Shown piece by piece: positions 1 through 9,435 of a stretch of 64,000 nt of DNA; the first letter of the stretch is position 1, and the number at the start of each line of letters is the position of its first letter. The stretch is from Pseudomonas batumici. GTDB taxonomy: Bacteria > Pseudomonadota > Gammaproteobacteria > Pseudomonadales > Pseudomonadaceae. The stretch is taken from contig NZ_JXDG01000068.1 of NCBI RefSeq assembly GCF_000820515.1, positions 1 to 64,000 of the forward strand. The letters run 5' to 3'. Under the pieces are notes generated by a model. The model was given only the letters and a program-made list of their open reading frames with translations, was not told where the DNA came from and ran no database searches. Made by a program: the position numbers and the translations under genes.

Positions 1-161
1 ACCACCCGGTCGCCCGGCATGATCAGGGCTTCGAGGGCGGCGACGATCTTGTCGGTCGGCAGCACCACACCATCGGCAAGGGCGCGCACCTGATCGAGAC
101 GCCGCTGCTTTTCGCCGCGCCGCCGCGTCCAGCGCGAATCGGGGGATATTGTTGTTGTCAT
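1..161 (-). CDS. mdcA: Malonate decarboxylase subunit alpha, 5' end (partial)
   Basis: Only the first 53 or so codons are present; the gene runs off the left edge. The N-terminus begins MTTTISPDSRW, continues with an Arg-rich stretch, then LADGVVLPTDKIVAALEAL and a PGDRVV segment, which is how Pseudomonas MdcA proteins begin. MdcA transfers the acyl carrier protein between acetyl and malonyl states in biotin-independent malonate decarboxylase, which converts malonate to acetyl-CoA and CO2 in the cytoplasm. It is normally the first gene of the mdc operon, which would lie to the left of the window. The start is the ATG read from 161. A 7-bp inverted repeat lies just upstream in the leader. The family call rests on the N-terminus alone. 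Confidence 0.8.
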   Translation of the reverse strand, partial: MTTTISPDSRWTRRRGEKQRRLDQVRALADGVVLPTDKIVAALEALIMPGDRV

Positions 162-496
162 GACCACTCCACGGGTTCGCTTTCGTGGAGTAGACAGTAG
201 AAGTGAATCGGCAAAGCATCAATCAAGCCCACCGGCGGATCATTACGCTCAGGTTAATGGTTCTTTTGTGTGGTGGATTCGAATTATGTGGTGAGGGATT
301 TATCCCCGCTGGGGCGCGAAGCAGCCCTCAAGCCAGCCTCCCCCAATGCAAACCGTTTGTCGGTTAATCGCTTCACCCTGTCAGTTCTGACAGTACCCAA
401 ACAACCGTCTCCAGCGCCTACTAAAAACCGCGCTGTGATCTCCAATGTCCGGCTCCACGGGCAGGGTCAAAAGCGCCAGTGACCGGAGAAACAAAG
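162..496. other. Intergenic region between mdcA and the 497 gene, with two palindromes and a decayed repeat
   Basis: No convincing gene is seen. Three structures stand out. CTCCACG (167-173) pairs with CGTGGAG (184-190) across a 10-base loop, in the mdcA leader. At 287-329 there is a sequence resembling the common Pseudomonas intergenic repeat of the type GTGGTGAGGGA..CCCCGCTGGG..GCAGCCC, but decayed. CTGTCAG (378-384) and CTGACAG (387-393) form a perfect palindrome around TT, about 100 bases before the gene at 497, and could be a regulator binding site. The mdc operon promoter should lie in the left part of this region. Confidence 0.5.
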
Positions 497-985
497 ATGA
501 AGAATCTGGATGACTTTACCGATTTCGAAAATAGAGAAAGGAACGGGTGGGAAAATGATATTGGATCTCTAGATGGGATACTCAAAACGGAAGAAGGCCC
601 GAATACTTTCTGGTCGGGCAAGCTGGAATGGAGACCCACACACACGTTTATGCCCTCTCTCGCCAAGATGTTTACCCTGCCTGGCGGAGAGCAGGGGAAA
701 GGGAATCTTGAGACATCCTTCAAATACCGCGTTCACCCGCCGGAGCCGGGGGAAGCAACAGAGATTTCGGTCACGGTTACAGATAACGTATCGCTGGGCC
801 ATAACAGTTTTTTTATAGATAAGCGTACTCCACACGGCAAGTGGCTCCAAAGTAGTACGATCACATTTCCCTACTCCGGTACCAGGGCCCATGTCTTGAT
901 CGGTACGCGTGGCGTGGATGGGACCGCTGTGTCCCGCAAGATAGACATCGATGACATCAAGGTTGTGCAAGTTCCCAATCAATAG
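497..985 (+). CDS. Unrecognised 162-residue beta-rich protein, possibly a carbohydrate-binding-like fold
   Basis: I do not recognise this family. Translation starts at the ATG at 497, eight bases after GGAG (485-488); an in-frame start 18 bases upstream has no such site. The protein has no signal peptide or membrane segment. It opens with a DDFTDFENRERNGW stretch, has alternating polar/hydrophobic beta-type segments, and ends with a KIDIDDIKVVQVP strand. An opening aromatic/acidic strand, a GW pair and a closing xIDDIxV strand are seen in many jelly-roll modules that bind sugars; that comparison is inference. GC content looks somewhat lower than that of the Pil-Chp genes. It stands alone between mdcA and the convergent chpC, with a palindromic candidate operator upstream and a strong hairpin at its 3' end. 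Confidence 0.6.
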   Translation: MKNLDDFTDFENRERNGWENDIGSLDGILKTEEGPNTFWSGKLEWRPTHTFMPSLAKMFTLPGGEQGKGNLETSFKYRVHPPEPGEATEISVTVTDNVSLGHNSFFIDKRTPHGKWLQSSTITFPYSGTRAHVLIGTRGVDGTAVSRKIDIDDIKVVQVPNQ

Positions 986-997
986 AAAGTTGCGCCA

Positions 998-1027
998 GAG
1001 TCCGGGTTGTCAGGCCAACCCGGACTC
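998..1027. terminator. Bidirectional terminator-like hairpin between convergent genes
   Basis: GAGTCCGGGTTG (998-1009) and CAACCCGGACTC (1016-1027) are perfect 12-bp arms around a 6-base loop. The hairpin sits between the stop of the forward 497 gene and the chpC 3' end, and it overlaps the chpC stop codon. There is no clear T tract on either side, so termination efficiency is uncertain. Confidence 0.65.
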
Positions 1028-1465
1028 CAGCACCAGCTGCTCCAACCCCAGCAGATCCGGCACCTTCGCCATCTGGTCGCCGACCTGCACCGCCGCCTTC
1101 TCCAACCGGCACAACGGCACATCGACAAAACTCAGCTGGCTGTCGAGCTTGTACGAACGCGGGATCCCCTGGATCACCAGCGCGATAAACTTCAATTCCG
1201 GCCGCCCACCCAGGGCATTGAGCACCACGATCCGCGCCCGATCCCCCACCGCCAGCGGACAGCCGCACGCCGCTTCGAAGCTGATCAGCGGCAATTGCCG
1301 ATCGCGCCAGGTCACCTGCCGCAGGTACCACGGCGGCGCATCGCTCGCCGGCTCGCCGCGCTGGTAGTCGATCAACTCCGCCACCGCGACATTGGGCAAC
1401 AGCAGGTAACGGTCCGCCAACGGCAGCATCAATCCCGTCAGGCTGCTGGTGCTGTGCTCATGCAT
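1010..1465 (-). CDS. chpC: CheW-like chemotaxis adaptor ChpC
   Basis: A 151-residue CheW-fold protein, last gene of the Pil-Chp operon. The start is the ATG at 1465 (MHEHSTSSLTG), overlapping the chpA stop by 8 bases; a longer frame reading upstream lies inside chpA and is not used. The body shows typical CheW spacing: a first strand that ends with PLADRYLLLPNVAVAELIDY, a DRARIVVLNAL core and a C-terminal SFVDVPLC segment. In P. aeruginosa ChpC is a second CheW-type linker beside PilI in the type IV pilus chemosensory system, thought to couple additional receptors to the ChpA kinase. The chpB methylesterase gene that lies between chpA and chpC in P. aeruginosa is absent here, so the two genes are directly joined. 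Confidence 0.85.
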   Translation of the reverse strand: MHEHSTSSLTGLMLPLADRYLLLPNVAVAELIDYQRGEPASDAPPWYLRQVTWRDRQLPLISFEAACGCPLAVGDRARIVVLNALGGRPELKFIALVIQGIPRSYKLDSQLSFVDVPLCRLEKAAVQVGDQMAKVPDLLGLEQLVLESGLA

Positions 1466-4400
1466 GAGGCTGACTCCAATGGGCGATGCTTTCCAGCAGC
1501 GCCGACTCCTGGTACGGCTTGCCCAGGTACTCGTTGACACCAATGGCCATGGCCCGGTCGCGGTGTTTCTGACCGGTACGGGAGGTGATCATGATGATCG
1601 GCAAGTCCTTGAGACGCTCGTCGTTGCGGATCCGTGTCGCCACTTCGAAACCGTCCATGCGCGGCATTTCGATATCCAGCAGCATCAGGTCCGGGGTGTG
1701 CTCCTCCAGCAACGTCATGGCATCCACCCCATCCTTGGCCGTCAGCACGTTCATGCCGTTGCGCTCCAGCAGGCGGCTGGTGACCTTGCGCACCGTGACC
1801 GAGTCGTCCACCACCATGACCAGGGTCGGGCGCAACGGCGTGGCGTCCACGCCGACAGCACTGGACACCGACTGCACCGGTGCCCGCGCCAAGGCACCGC
1901 GCAGATGGGCCAGCAAGTCGAGAATCAGTACCACGCGACCGTCGCCGAGGATGGTCGCCCCCGACAGCCCCGGCACCGAGGCGAACTGCGGCCCCAGGCT
2001 CTTGACCACGATTTCCCGCGAGCCCGCCAGGGCATCCACTTGCAGCGCCACCCGCTGGTCGTTGCAGTGCACCAGCAAGACCGGCAGCGGCAGGCTCTGG
2101 CCGAGCAGTTTCGGCTTGCCCACGGTTTGCAGCAACTCACCGAGATAGCGCAGTTCGTAGGTCTGCCCGGCGTACTCGTAGCGCGGCGGATCGAGTTGGT
2201 AATAACTTTCCAGTTCGCCCGGCAACACCCGCACCAGCCCTTCGACGGTGTTCAGCGGCACCGCGTATTGTTCGTCGGCACATTGCACCATCAGCGCGCG
2301 GTTCACCGAAACACTGAACGGCAGGCGGATCTGGAAATGCACGCCCTGCCCGGGAATGGAGTCGATACGCATGGTGCCGCCCAGTTGCCGCACCTCTTCG
2401 TGAACCACGTCCATGCCCACGCCGCGCCCGGAAATCTGGGTAATCTTTTCCGCGGTGGAAAAGCCCGGTTGCAGGATGAACTGCAGCACGTCGCGATCAC
2501 TGATCGGCATGTCCGGCTCCAGCAGCCCGCGCTTGATCGCCTTGCGCCGCACCGCTTCGAGCGGTACCCCGGCGCCGTCGTCGCGAATGTCGAAGACGAT
2601 GTCGCCACCTTCGTGGGACAGGTCCAGGGTGATCAGCCCCTGCTCCGGCTTGCCGGCGGCGCGACGGCCTTCGGCATTTTCCAGGCCGTGGTCGACGGCG
2701 TTGCGCAACATGTGCTCCAGGGGTGCGACCATGCGCTCCAGCACATTGCGATCCATCTCGCCCTCGGCATTGCCGACCACGAAATCGACCTCCTTGCCCA
2801 ACTCCCCCGCCACCTGCCGCACGACGCGCTTGAGACGCGGCACCAGACGCTCGAACGGCACCATGCGCGTGCGCATCAGGCCTTCCTGCAACTGGGTGTT
2901 GACCCGCGCCTGCTGCACCAGCAGGTTTTCCGCATCCTGGTTGCGCCCGGCCAGGGTCTCCTTGAGGTCCAGCAGGTCGGAGGCGGACTCGAACAAGGCC
3001 CGTGACAATTGCTGCAACTGGGAATGCCGGTCCATTTCCAGCGGGTCGAATTCCTCATAACCCAGGCGCTCGGCCTCCACCTGCTGACGGCTGAGGATAC
3101 GGCCCTGGGTCTCGGTGTCGAGGCGGCGCAACTGGTCGCGCATACGCTCGATGGTGGTCTCCATTTCATTGAGCGCGACCCTGGCGTCATTGACCTGCTG
3201 CTCGATACGGCCGCGGAAGATCGAGGTTTCGCCCGCCAGGTTGACCAGCTCTTCGAGCACGTCCGCCGAGACCTTGATCATGTCCTGGGCCGCCCGATCG
3301 GCTTCCGCGACCGCCGGCGCCTCGGGTCTGGGCGGGACCGCCGGGGTCGTGTCCGGCAGCTTGACCGGCGACTGTCGGCCAAATGCCTGGATATCCTGGA
3401 TCAGTGCATCGGCGGGCAGCACCGGCTGTTCGGCACGCACCGCATCGAGCATCTGCGCCAGGCGATCGTGGCCGGCCTGCAACAATTCGAACAGTTCAGG
3501 CCCCGGTTGCAGCCGGCCCGCCGACAGCCCTTCGTAGAGAAACTCCAGCTCATGGGCCAGGTCGCCGATCGGCACGATTTCCACCATGCGCGCGCTGCCC
3601 TTGAGGGTGTGCAGGTCACGCAGCAGGGTTTCCACTTCCTGGCGATTCGCAGGCTCGGCCTGCCAGCGCAGCAAGGCCGCGCCGGAGCTTTCGAGGATGT
3701 CGAAACCTTCTTCAAGGAAGATGTCCAGCAGTTCCGGGTCGCTGCCGGCGACGGCTGCCTCGACCGCTTCGCTCGCCTCCAGCGGCGCGCTGCTGCCCTG
3801 GCGGAACAGGCGCAGGCTCTCGATCAGCGCGCTCGGATCGCCCAGGGGTTGATGCTCCTGGAGCTGGTCCAGCAGGACGGCCAGGCGGTCATGGCTCTTC
3901 TGCAGCAGCAGCGCCAACTCGGGAGAATGGCTGAAGCGCCGGTCCACCAGCCCTTCATAAAGATTTTCCAGTTCGTGGGCCAGATCGCCCACCGGGCCGA
4001 TCTCGGCCATCCGCGCGCCGCCCTTGAGGGTGTGCAAGTCCCGTTGCAGGGACAGCAGCGGCGCGGCGTTGTCCGGCTCGTCGAGCCAGCGCTGCAGGGC
4101 CAGCCCGGCACTGTCGAGGATATCCGCCGCCTCTTCGAGGAAGATCACGACGATTTCATCGTCCAGCTCCACGTCCTCCAGCAACTGACTGGCTTCGGCG
4201 GTGGCGGCACCCAGTTCGGCGATGCTCAGGGCACGGCTGCCGTCGGTCTTGATCAGGCCGGTGGCAGACGGGTCGAGGGCCTCGTCCAGCAGTTCGCGCA
4301 GCGCCTGGACCCGCGCCGGCTGCGCCTTGATCTCCTGGCCGGCGGCCAGCTCGTCGAACATGTTGAGCAAGGCTTCATGGGCGTTCTGCGCCTCATGGAA

Positions 4401-7364
4401 AAACCGCTCGCTGACCGCCAGGCTGCTTTCTTCGACGGCGCCGTACAGGTCGAGCAAGGCTTCGCAGAGTTCGTCCAGCGGATGCAGGTCGGCACTGTGG
4501 GCGCCCTGGCCGAGGGTGGTCAGTTCGTCCAGCAGGTCGTTGAGCTCCTGGCGCTCGCCGGGGTGCTGCTGCCAACGGCGCAGCAGGTTCTCCGCGTCCA
4601 GCAGGATATCCATGCCCTGGGCCAGGAAGTCGTTGATCAGTTGCGGGTCACGCTTGGTGCTGCTGGCCACGCTGAGCAGGGACTCCAGCCGGGCCGCGAG
4701 CAGGGCCTCGGCACGCGAGATCAGTTGCGCGGCGCCGTCGATGGCCGCCAGCGGGTCGTCCGCCAGTTGCTTCAACCCCTGGTGCAACAGGACCTCGGCT
4801 TCCAGCAGCAACTCCACCTCGTCCAGGTCCAGCGGCAACAGGTGGGCCTTGAATTCACGCACCAGGTGGTAAAACGGCGCCACCAGCTCGGCGATCGGCA
4901 GCACGCCCGCCACGTAGGCGCTGCCCTTGAGGGTGTGCAAGGCCCTTTGCAGTTCGTCGCTGGCGGCCAGCGGCAGGTGTTCGGTGGCCTCTGTGAGGAA
5001 GTGATTGAGGCTGTCCAGGTGCGTCTCGGCCTCGTTGCGGAAAATCTCCAGCAACTGCCGGTCGATGGACTCGTCCTCGGTTTCGCCCTGCGCCCCGCTC
5101 CCGGCCTCGCCCGCACTCGCCAGCTCATGGGCGCGGGCGGCCAACAGGTCGACATCGTCGCGCTGGCGCTGGGCATGTTCGGCGAACTCGCTGACCAGCT
5201 CCGGCAACACCTGCAGCACATCGTCAAGCAAGCGCTGGACCGGCTCGCCGGCCTCGACGCTGTGTTCGAGCACGCGGTTGAGCAGGTTCTCCACGGCCCA
5301 GGCCAGTTCGCCCAGCACCAGGGCCCGCACCATCCGCCCGCTGCCCTTGAGCGTGTGGAAAGCGCGACGCAACTCGGTCAGGGCCGATTTGCTCGCGGCA
5401 TCCGCCACCCAGCGCGGCAGGTAGTCGCCCAACACATCGAGCACTTCCGCGCATTCTTCGAGGAAGACTTCGCGCAATTCTTCGTCCACCGGAGCCTCGT
5501 CGCCCGGTGGCGGCAGCAGGCTGCCCGGGACCTGGCGGGCCGGCGGATTGAGGACGGACACGGGATTGGCCAGGACATCGGCCAGGGACTGCGCCACCTG
5601 CGGATTGTCCAGGGCCTGCAAGCCCTGCATCACCAGGGCTTCGTTGGGGCTCAGGACCTCGTCGAGTACCGGCACATCCTGTTCGGCGGGCGTGTAGCCG
5701 AGGGCATCGAGGCTTTCCTCGGCCATGTCCAGCACCCGTTCCCCCGGGGCCTCGTGGTCCTCGCCGAGGCGTTCGAGGTAGTACTCGATACTGGTCAGGG
5801 CATCGGCCAGGCGGTCGAGCTGCTGCCAGGAAGGCGGTTGCGGGTCTTGCAGCAGATGATCGTGAATATAGCGATTGCAGGTTTCCAGCAGACCCGCGGC
5901 CCGGCCGAGGGGAATCATCGACAAGGCGCCACGGACCTGGGTCAGCAACTCGGGCAAGGGCTGCAGGCGCTCGCGGTCCCAGTCGGCATCGATGTACTCG
6001 ATGATCAGGTCCTTGGCCTGTTGCAGGCAGATCCGCGACTCCTTGACCACCAACTGGTGGATCTGGGTCAGGTCGGTGGTGGGCAGGCGGCTTTCTTCGC
6101 GGCTTTCCGGTTCCACGGTGCCGATCATCCCGGCCAGGGTCGCCTCGACATAGAGCAAGGCCCCGGCCACGTCCATCAACACCGCGTCATTCGGTTCGCG
6201 CTGGCCCTGGACCAGGCCCAGGACCACCGCCGTCTGGTCGATGATGACCTTGCGCGGCTGGCCGAAGCCGAGCACCGCCAGGGTATCGGCGATCTGCCGC
6301 AAGGGCGCCAGCAGGCTGGACAACTCGTCGGTGTGCTGGCGGTCGCCGCGCACGAACAGGTCCAGCCGCTCCTTGACCCGCACCAGCTCCTCGCACAGCG
6401 CCGCGACCACCGAACGCATGGCATCGCGGCCCGGGCCGGCCAGGCGCGCCCGTTCCTCGTCGACCACGGCGGTGTCGGGCAGGGCCTCATCCAGGCCATA
6501 GCGCTCTTTCAGGACGAGCATCTGCGCCGTCGGCTGCCGCGCCTTGGCGATATAGAACAGCAGGCTCTTGAGCAATTCTTCCGGCGCCGGCTGGTTGATC
6601 CCGACGATGCCCTGCTCCAGCAGGCGCTTGAGTTCCTTGTCGGAGTCCTTGAGCAGGCTGCGCAGGGCCGGGCTGTTGGCGATGGCCCCGGCCAGCATGC
6701 CCTCGACCAGCGCCGAAGCGACTTGCCAGAGCGCCCCCAACGGCGCCTCCAGGCACAGGCTTTCCAGGCGGGCGAAGACCTTGGCCATGTAGCCGAGGTT
6801 GGTCTCGTCGTCCTGTTCGCGCAACAGACCGACCAGCGCGGTCTGCAGCATTTGCCGCAGCTTGCGCAACAGGGCCGGCAGTTCCGCCGGGGTCAATTGG
6901 GCAAGGCTCGCCTCGTCCAGTGGCGGCAGCTCCGGCAGGGTCGGGCTGAACAGGCTGGTTTCCGACAGCAGGCTTTCACCCCGGGCGCTGCGCAGGTCAT
7001 TGAGCAGCGGCAGCACCACCAGCGGCAGGTCCCGCCGCGCACTGTGGACCCGGTCCAGGTACAGCGGCATCTGGCCGAGGGCCTGGCGCAACAGTTTCAG
7101 CGCTTCCGGCAGATCGACCACCCGCTCCTGTTGCACGGCCAGGGCCAGGGCTTCGGTTTCTTCGGCGAGCAGGGCCGCGCCGTAGAACTCGACCATCTGC
7201 AGGCTGCCATGGACCTGGTGAATGCACTCCAGGCATTCGGCGATGTCCTGGGCCGAATGCGTCGATTCATCGAAGGCATCCAGGGCCTGGCGCGCCTGTT
7301 TCAGGGTGTCGGCGATTTCGCCCTTGACCCATTCGAGGGCCACATAGTCGTGCTGATCGCTCAT
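1458..7364 (-). CDS. chpA: Hybrid chemotaxis histidine kinase ChpA (multi-Hpt CheA)
   Basis: A very large (1968 residues) CheA-like kinase that controls twitching motility and surface sensing through PilG and PilH. The chosen start MSDQHDYVALEW (ATG at 7364) fits the family; a start ten codons earlier has no support. Four canonical phosphotransfer motifs of the HTLKG type fall near residues 669, 809, 1110 and 1252. Degenerate Hpt-like helices lie further N-terminal, for example HQVHGS near residue 50. The kinase core follows, with an N-box HMLRNAVDHG near residue 1550 and G-boxes DIRDDGAGV and GRGVGMDVV, then a CheW-like domain. A C-terminal receiver has the phospho-acceptor in LLDIEMPRMDG near residue 1897. 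It begins 11 bases after pilJ and overlaps chpC. Confidence 0.95.
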   Translation of the reverse strand: MSDQHDYVALEWVKGEIADTLKQARQALDAFDESTHSAQDIAECLECIHQVHGSLQMVEFYGAALLAEETEALALAVQQERVVDLPEALKLLRQALGQMPLYLDRVHSARRDLPLVVLPLLNDLRSARGESLLSETSLFSPTLPELPPLDEASLAQLTPAELPALLRKLRQMLQTALVGLLREQDDETNLGYMAKVFARLESLCLEAPLGALWQVASALVEGMLAGAIANSPALRSLLKDSDKELKRLLEQGIVGINQPAPEELLKSLLFYIAKARQPTAQMLVLKERYGLDEALPDTAVVDEERARLAGPGRDAMRSVVAALCEELVRVKERLDLFVRGDRQHTDELSSLLAPLRQIADTLAVLGFGQPRKVIIDQTAVVLGLVQGQREPNDAVLMDVAGALLYVEATLAGMIGTVEPESREESRLPTTDLTQIHQLVVKESRICLQQAKDLIIEYIDADWDRERLQPLPELLTQVRGALSMIPLGRAAGLLETCNRYIHDHLLQDPQPPSWQQLDRLADALTSIEYYLERLGEDHEAPGERVLDMAEESLDALGYTPAEQDVPVLDEVLSPNEALVMQGLQALDNPQVAQSLADVLANPVSVLNPPARQVPGSLLPPPGDEAPVDEELREVFLEECAEVLDVLGDYLPRWVADAASKSALTELRRAFHTLKGSGRMVRALVLGELAWAVENLLNRVLEHSVEAGEPVQRLLDDVLQVLPELVSEFAEHAQRQRDDVDLLAARAHELASAGEAGSGAQGETEDESIDRQLLEIFRNEAETHLDSLNHFLTEATEHLPLAASDELQRALHTLKGSAYVAGVLPIAELVAPFYHLVREFKAHLLPLDLDEVELLLEAEVLLHQGLKQLADDPLAAIDGAAQLISRAEALLAARLESLLSVASSTKRDPQLINDFLAQGMDILLDAENLLRRWQQHPGERQELNDLLDELTTLGQGAHSADLHPLDELCEALLDLYGAVEESSLAVSERFFHEAQNAHEALLNMFDELAAGQEIKAQPARVQALRELLDEALDPSATGLIKTDGSRALSIAELGAATAEASQLLEDVELDDEIVVIFLEEAADILDSAGLALQRWLDEPDNAAPLLSLQRDLHTLKGGARMAEIGPVGDLAHELENLYEGLVDRRFSHSPELALLLQKSHDRLAVLLDQLQEHQPLGDPSALIESLRLFRQGSSAPLEASEAVEAAVAGSDPELLDIFLEEGFDILESSGAALLRWQAEPANRQEVETLLRDLHTLKGSARMVEIVPIGDLAHELEFLYEGLSAGRLQPGPELFELLQAGHDRLAQMLDAVRAEQPVLPADALIQDIQAFGRQSPVKLPDTTPAVPPRPEAPAVAEADRAAQDMIKVSADVLEELVNLAGETSIFRGRIEQQVNDARVALNEMETTIERMRDQLRRLDTETQGRILSRQQVEAERLGYEEFDPLEMDRHSQLQQLSRALFESASDLLDLKETLAGRNQDAENLLVQQARVNTQLQEGLMRTRMVPFERLVPRLKRVVRQVAGELGKEVDFVVGNAEGEMDRNVLERMVAPLEHMLRNAVDHGLENAEGRRAAGKPEQGLITLDLSHEGGDIVFDIRDDGAGVPLEAVRRKAIKRGLLEPDMPISDRDVLQFILQPGFSTAEKITQISGRGVGMDVVHEEVRQLGGTMRIDSIPGQGVHFQIRLPFSVSVNRALMVQCADEQYAVPLNTVEGLVRVLPGELESYYQLDPPRYEYAGQTYELRYLGELLQTVGKPKLLGQSLPLPVLLVHCNDQRVALQVDALAGSREIVVKSLGPQFASVPGLSGATILGDGRVVLILDLLAHLRGALARAPVQSVSSAVGVDATPLRPTLVMVVDDSVTVRKVTSRLLERNGMNVLTAKDGVDAMTLLEEHTPDLMLLDIEMPRMDGFEVATRIRNDERLKDLPIIMITSRTGQKHRDRAMAIGVNEYLGKPYQESALLESIAHWSQPHA

Positions 7365-7374
7365 GACGACTCCA

Positions 7375-9432
7375 CTAACGGGTTTCACGCGCATCGGGTG
7401 CCGCGGGCAAGGTAAAGCCGGAGACCGAACGCCGCAGCTGGCTGGCCATTTTCGCCAGGTTGCCGATGCTTTCGGCGGTGGCGGTCGAGCCGGACGAGGT
7501 CTGGGTGGTGATCTGCTGGATCACGTTCATGGTCAGCGAAATCTGTCCCGCCGACGAGGTCTGTTGCTGGGCCGCGTTGGAAATGCTCTGGATCAGCGCC
7601 GCCAGGGTCTTGGACACCCCTTCGATCTCTTCCAGGGCCACCCCGGCGTCCTGGGCCAGGCGGGCGCCGCGCACCACTTCGGTGGTGGTCTGCTCCATGG
7701 AGATCACCGCCTCGTTGGTGTCGGTCTGGATCGCCCGCACCAGGGTTTCGATCTGCCGGGTCGCCGCCGACGAACGCTCCGCCAGGCGCTGGACCTCGTC
7801 GGCCACCACCGCGAAACCGCGTCCGGCATCGCCGGCCATGGACGCCTGGATCGCCGCGTTGAGGGCCAGGATGTTGGTCTGGTCGGCAATGTCGTCGATC
7901 AGGCTGACGATGTCGCCGATTTCCTGGGAAGACTCGCCGAGACGCTTGATCCGCTTGGCGGTGTCCTGGATCTGTTCGCGAATGTTGTCCATACCGTGGA
8001 TGGTGTTGTGCACCACCTCGTTGCCCTTGTTGGCGATCTCCACCGAGCGCTCGGCCACCGCCGACGACTCGGCGGCGTTGGCCGACACCTGGTCGATGGA
8101 CTCGGCCATGTCGCTGATGGCGGTGGACGCCTCGGAAATCTGCTGGGCCTGGTGCTCGGAGGCCTCGGCCAGTTGCATGGCGGTGGCCTGGGTTTCCTGC
8201 ACGGCGGCGGCGACCTGGCCGGCGGTGAGGTTGATGGTGGCCACCAGATCACGCAACTGGTCGACGGAATAGTTGATGGAGTCGGCAATGGTGCCGGTGA
8301 AGTCCTCGGTGACCGAAGCGGTCACGGTCAGGTCGCCGTCGGCCAGGTCCTCGATTTCATCCAGCAGGCGCATGATCGCGTGCTGGTTGCGCTCGTTCTT
8401 CTCGGCGGTCTCGTGCAACTGCCGATTGGTCTCGCGAACCATGACCAGGCCGATCAGGATGATCGAGGCCAGGGCCAGCAGGCCCAGGACATAACCGCCA
8501 ATGGTGTCCAGGGAGCGCTCGCCGGCGAGGTTTTCAAACCCGTTGGCCAGGTGCGAGGCCTCGTCCAGCAGGGTTTGCGAGAGGCTGAAGATATTTCCGG
8601 CGGATTCGCGGACCTGGAACAGCTGCGGCGAGGTTTCGAGGATTTCATCCACCGAACCCGAGACGAATTCGAAGAGTTCGGCGATATCCCCCAGGCGGGC
8701 ACGGGCGTCCTTGTCTTCGACCTGGGTGATTTTCAGCGCCGCATTGCCCTGCAGCATGCCGTTGAGGACCTGGCCGAAACGGGCGGCGTCGCGGCCGAAG
8801 GCATCGGCGGCCTGGGACGAGGTTTCGTCGCCGGCCAGCACCGTGTTCACCGCGCCGAGGATGCGCTCGGCGAGCAGCGACTGGCGCTGGGCCATGGCCA
8901 CCTGCGCCGCCGGGGCGCCGCGCTGGAGGAGAATCTCCACGACTTTTTCGTATTCGACCTGCAACTGCGGCACGGTTTCGGCCAGGGTCGCGGCCACCTG
9001 GTGCAACGACAGCACGGTCTGTTCGCTGGCGAGGATGGCGTCGGTGTTCCTCAGCAGGTTTTCCCAGTCCTGCTGCACCGCATGCATTTCCGTGCGCACG
9101 GTGGCCGGCGCGGCGGGCAGGCCGGTGGCCGGATCGCCTTTCTTCAGGTAACCCCAGCGTTGGGCGAAATCGTTGCGCGCATCGCTCAACAACTTGAAGG
9201 CCGCGGCCTTGCCGGAAGCCGCTTCCGTGGCGTTCTTGGCGATGCGCTGGGACAGCACCCGCAACTCGCCGGCATGACTGATGTATTGCTTGTCGTAGGT
9301 GGCCTGGGTGTTCAGGTAGGCGAAGTTGGCGAACAGCAGCATGATGAACACGATCAGGGCGATAAACAGCACGATGATCTGCGAACGACTGCGCGAAGCC
9401 TCCAACGGTTTGCCGGTTTTAGCGTTTGTCAT
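7375..9432 (-). CDS. pilJ: Methyl-accepting chemotaxis protein PilJ
   Basis: A 685-residue membrane receptor of the type IV pilus chemosensory system. The N-terminal transmembrane helix (IIVLFIALIVFIMLLFANFAY, about residues 19-39) is followed by a periplasmic alpha-helical PilJ sensor region. A second membrane helix (YVLGLLALASIILIGLVMV, near residue 310) leads to a HAMP-like linker and a long coiled-coil signalling domain whose hairpin tip reads DQTNILALNAAIQASMAGDAGRGFAVVADE. It signals to ChpA through PilI or ChpC and is proposed to sense pilin in the membrane. Length matches P. aeruginosa PilJ (about 682). It is tightly spaced between pilI (3 bases) and chpA (10 bases). The pilK methyltransferase gene that follows it in P. 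aeruginosa is missing. Confidence 0.95.
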   Translation of the reverse strand: MTNAKTGKPLEASRSRSQIIVLFIALIVFIMLLFANFAYLNTQATYDKQYISHAGELRVLSQRIAKNATEAASGKAAAFKLLSDARNDFAQRWGYLKKGDPATGLPAAPATVRTEMHAVQQDWENLLRNTDAILASEQTVLSLHQVAATLAETVPQLQVEYEKVVEILLQRGAPAAQVAMAQRQSLLAERILGAVNTVLAGDETSSQAADAFGRDAARFGQVLNGMLQGNAALKITQVEDKDARARLGDIAELFEFVSGSVDEILETSPQLFQVRESAGNIFSLSQTLLDEASHLANGFENLAGERSLDTIGGYVLGLLALASIILIGLVMVRETNRQLHETAEKNERNQHAIMRLLDEIEDLADGDLTVTASVTEDFTGTIADSINYSVDQLRDLVATINLTAGQVAAAVQETQATAMQLAEASEHQAQQISEASTAISDMAESIDQVSANAAESSAVAERSVEIANKGNEVVHNTIHGMDNIREQIQDTAKRIKRLGESSQEIGDIVSLIDDIADQTNILALNAAIQASMAGDAGRGFAVVADEVQRLAERSSAATRQIETLVRAIQTDTNEAVISMEQTTTEVVRGARLAQDAGVALEEIEGVSKTLAALIQSISNAAQQQTSSAGQISLTMNVIQQITTQTSSGSTATAESIGNLAKMASQLRRSVSGFTLPAAPDARETR

Positions 9433-9435
9433 CGA

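Noticed and set aside
3009..7415. A very long plus-strand open frame opposite chpA
   Set aside because: High GC content leaves long antisense frames; its Gln/Arg/His-rich product is the mirror of the well-supported chpA coding strand.
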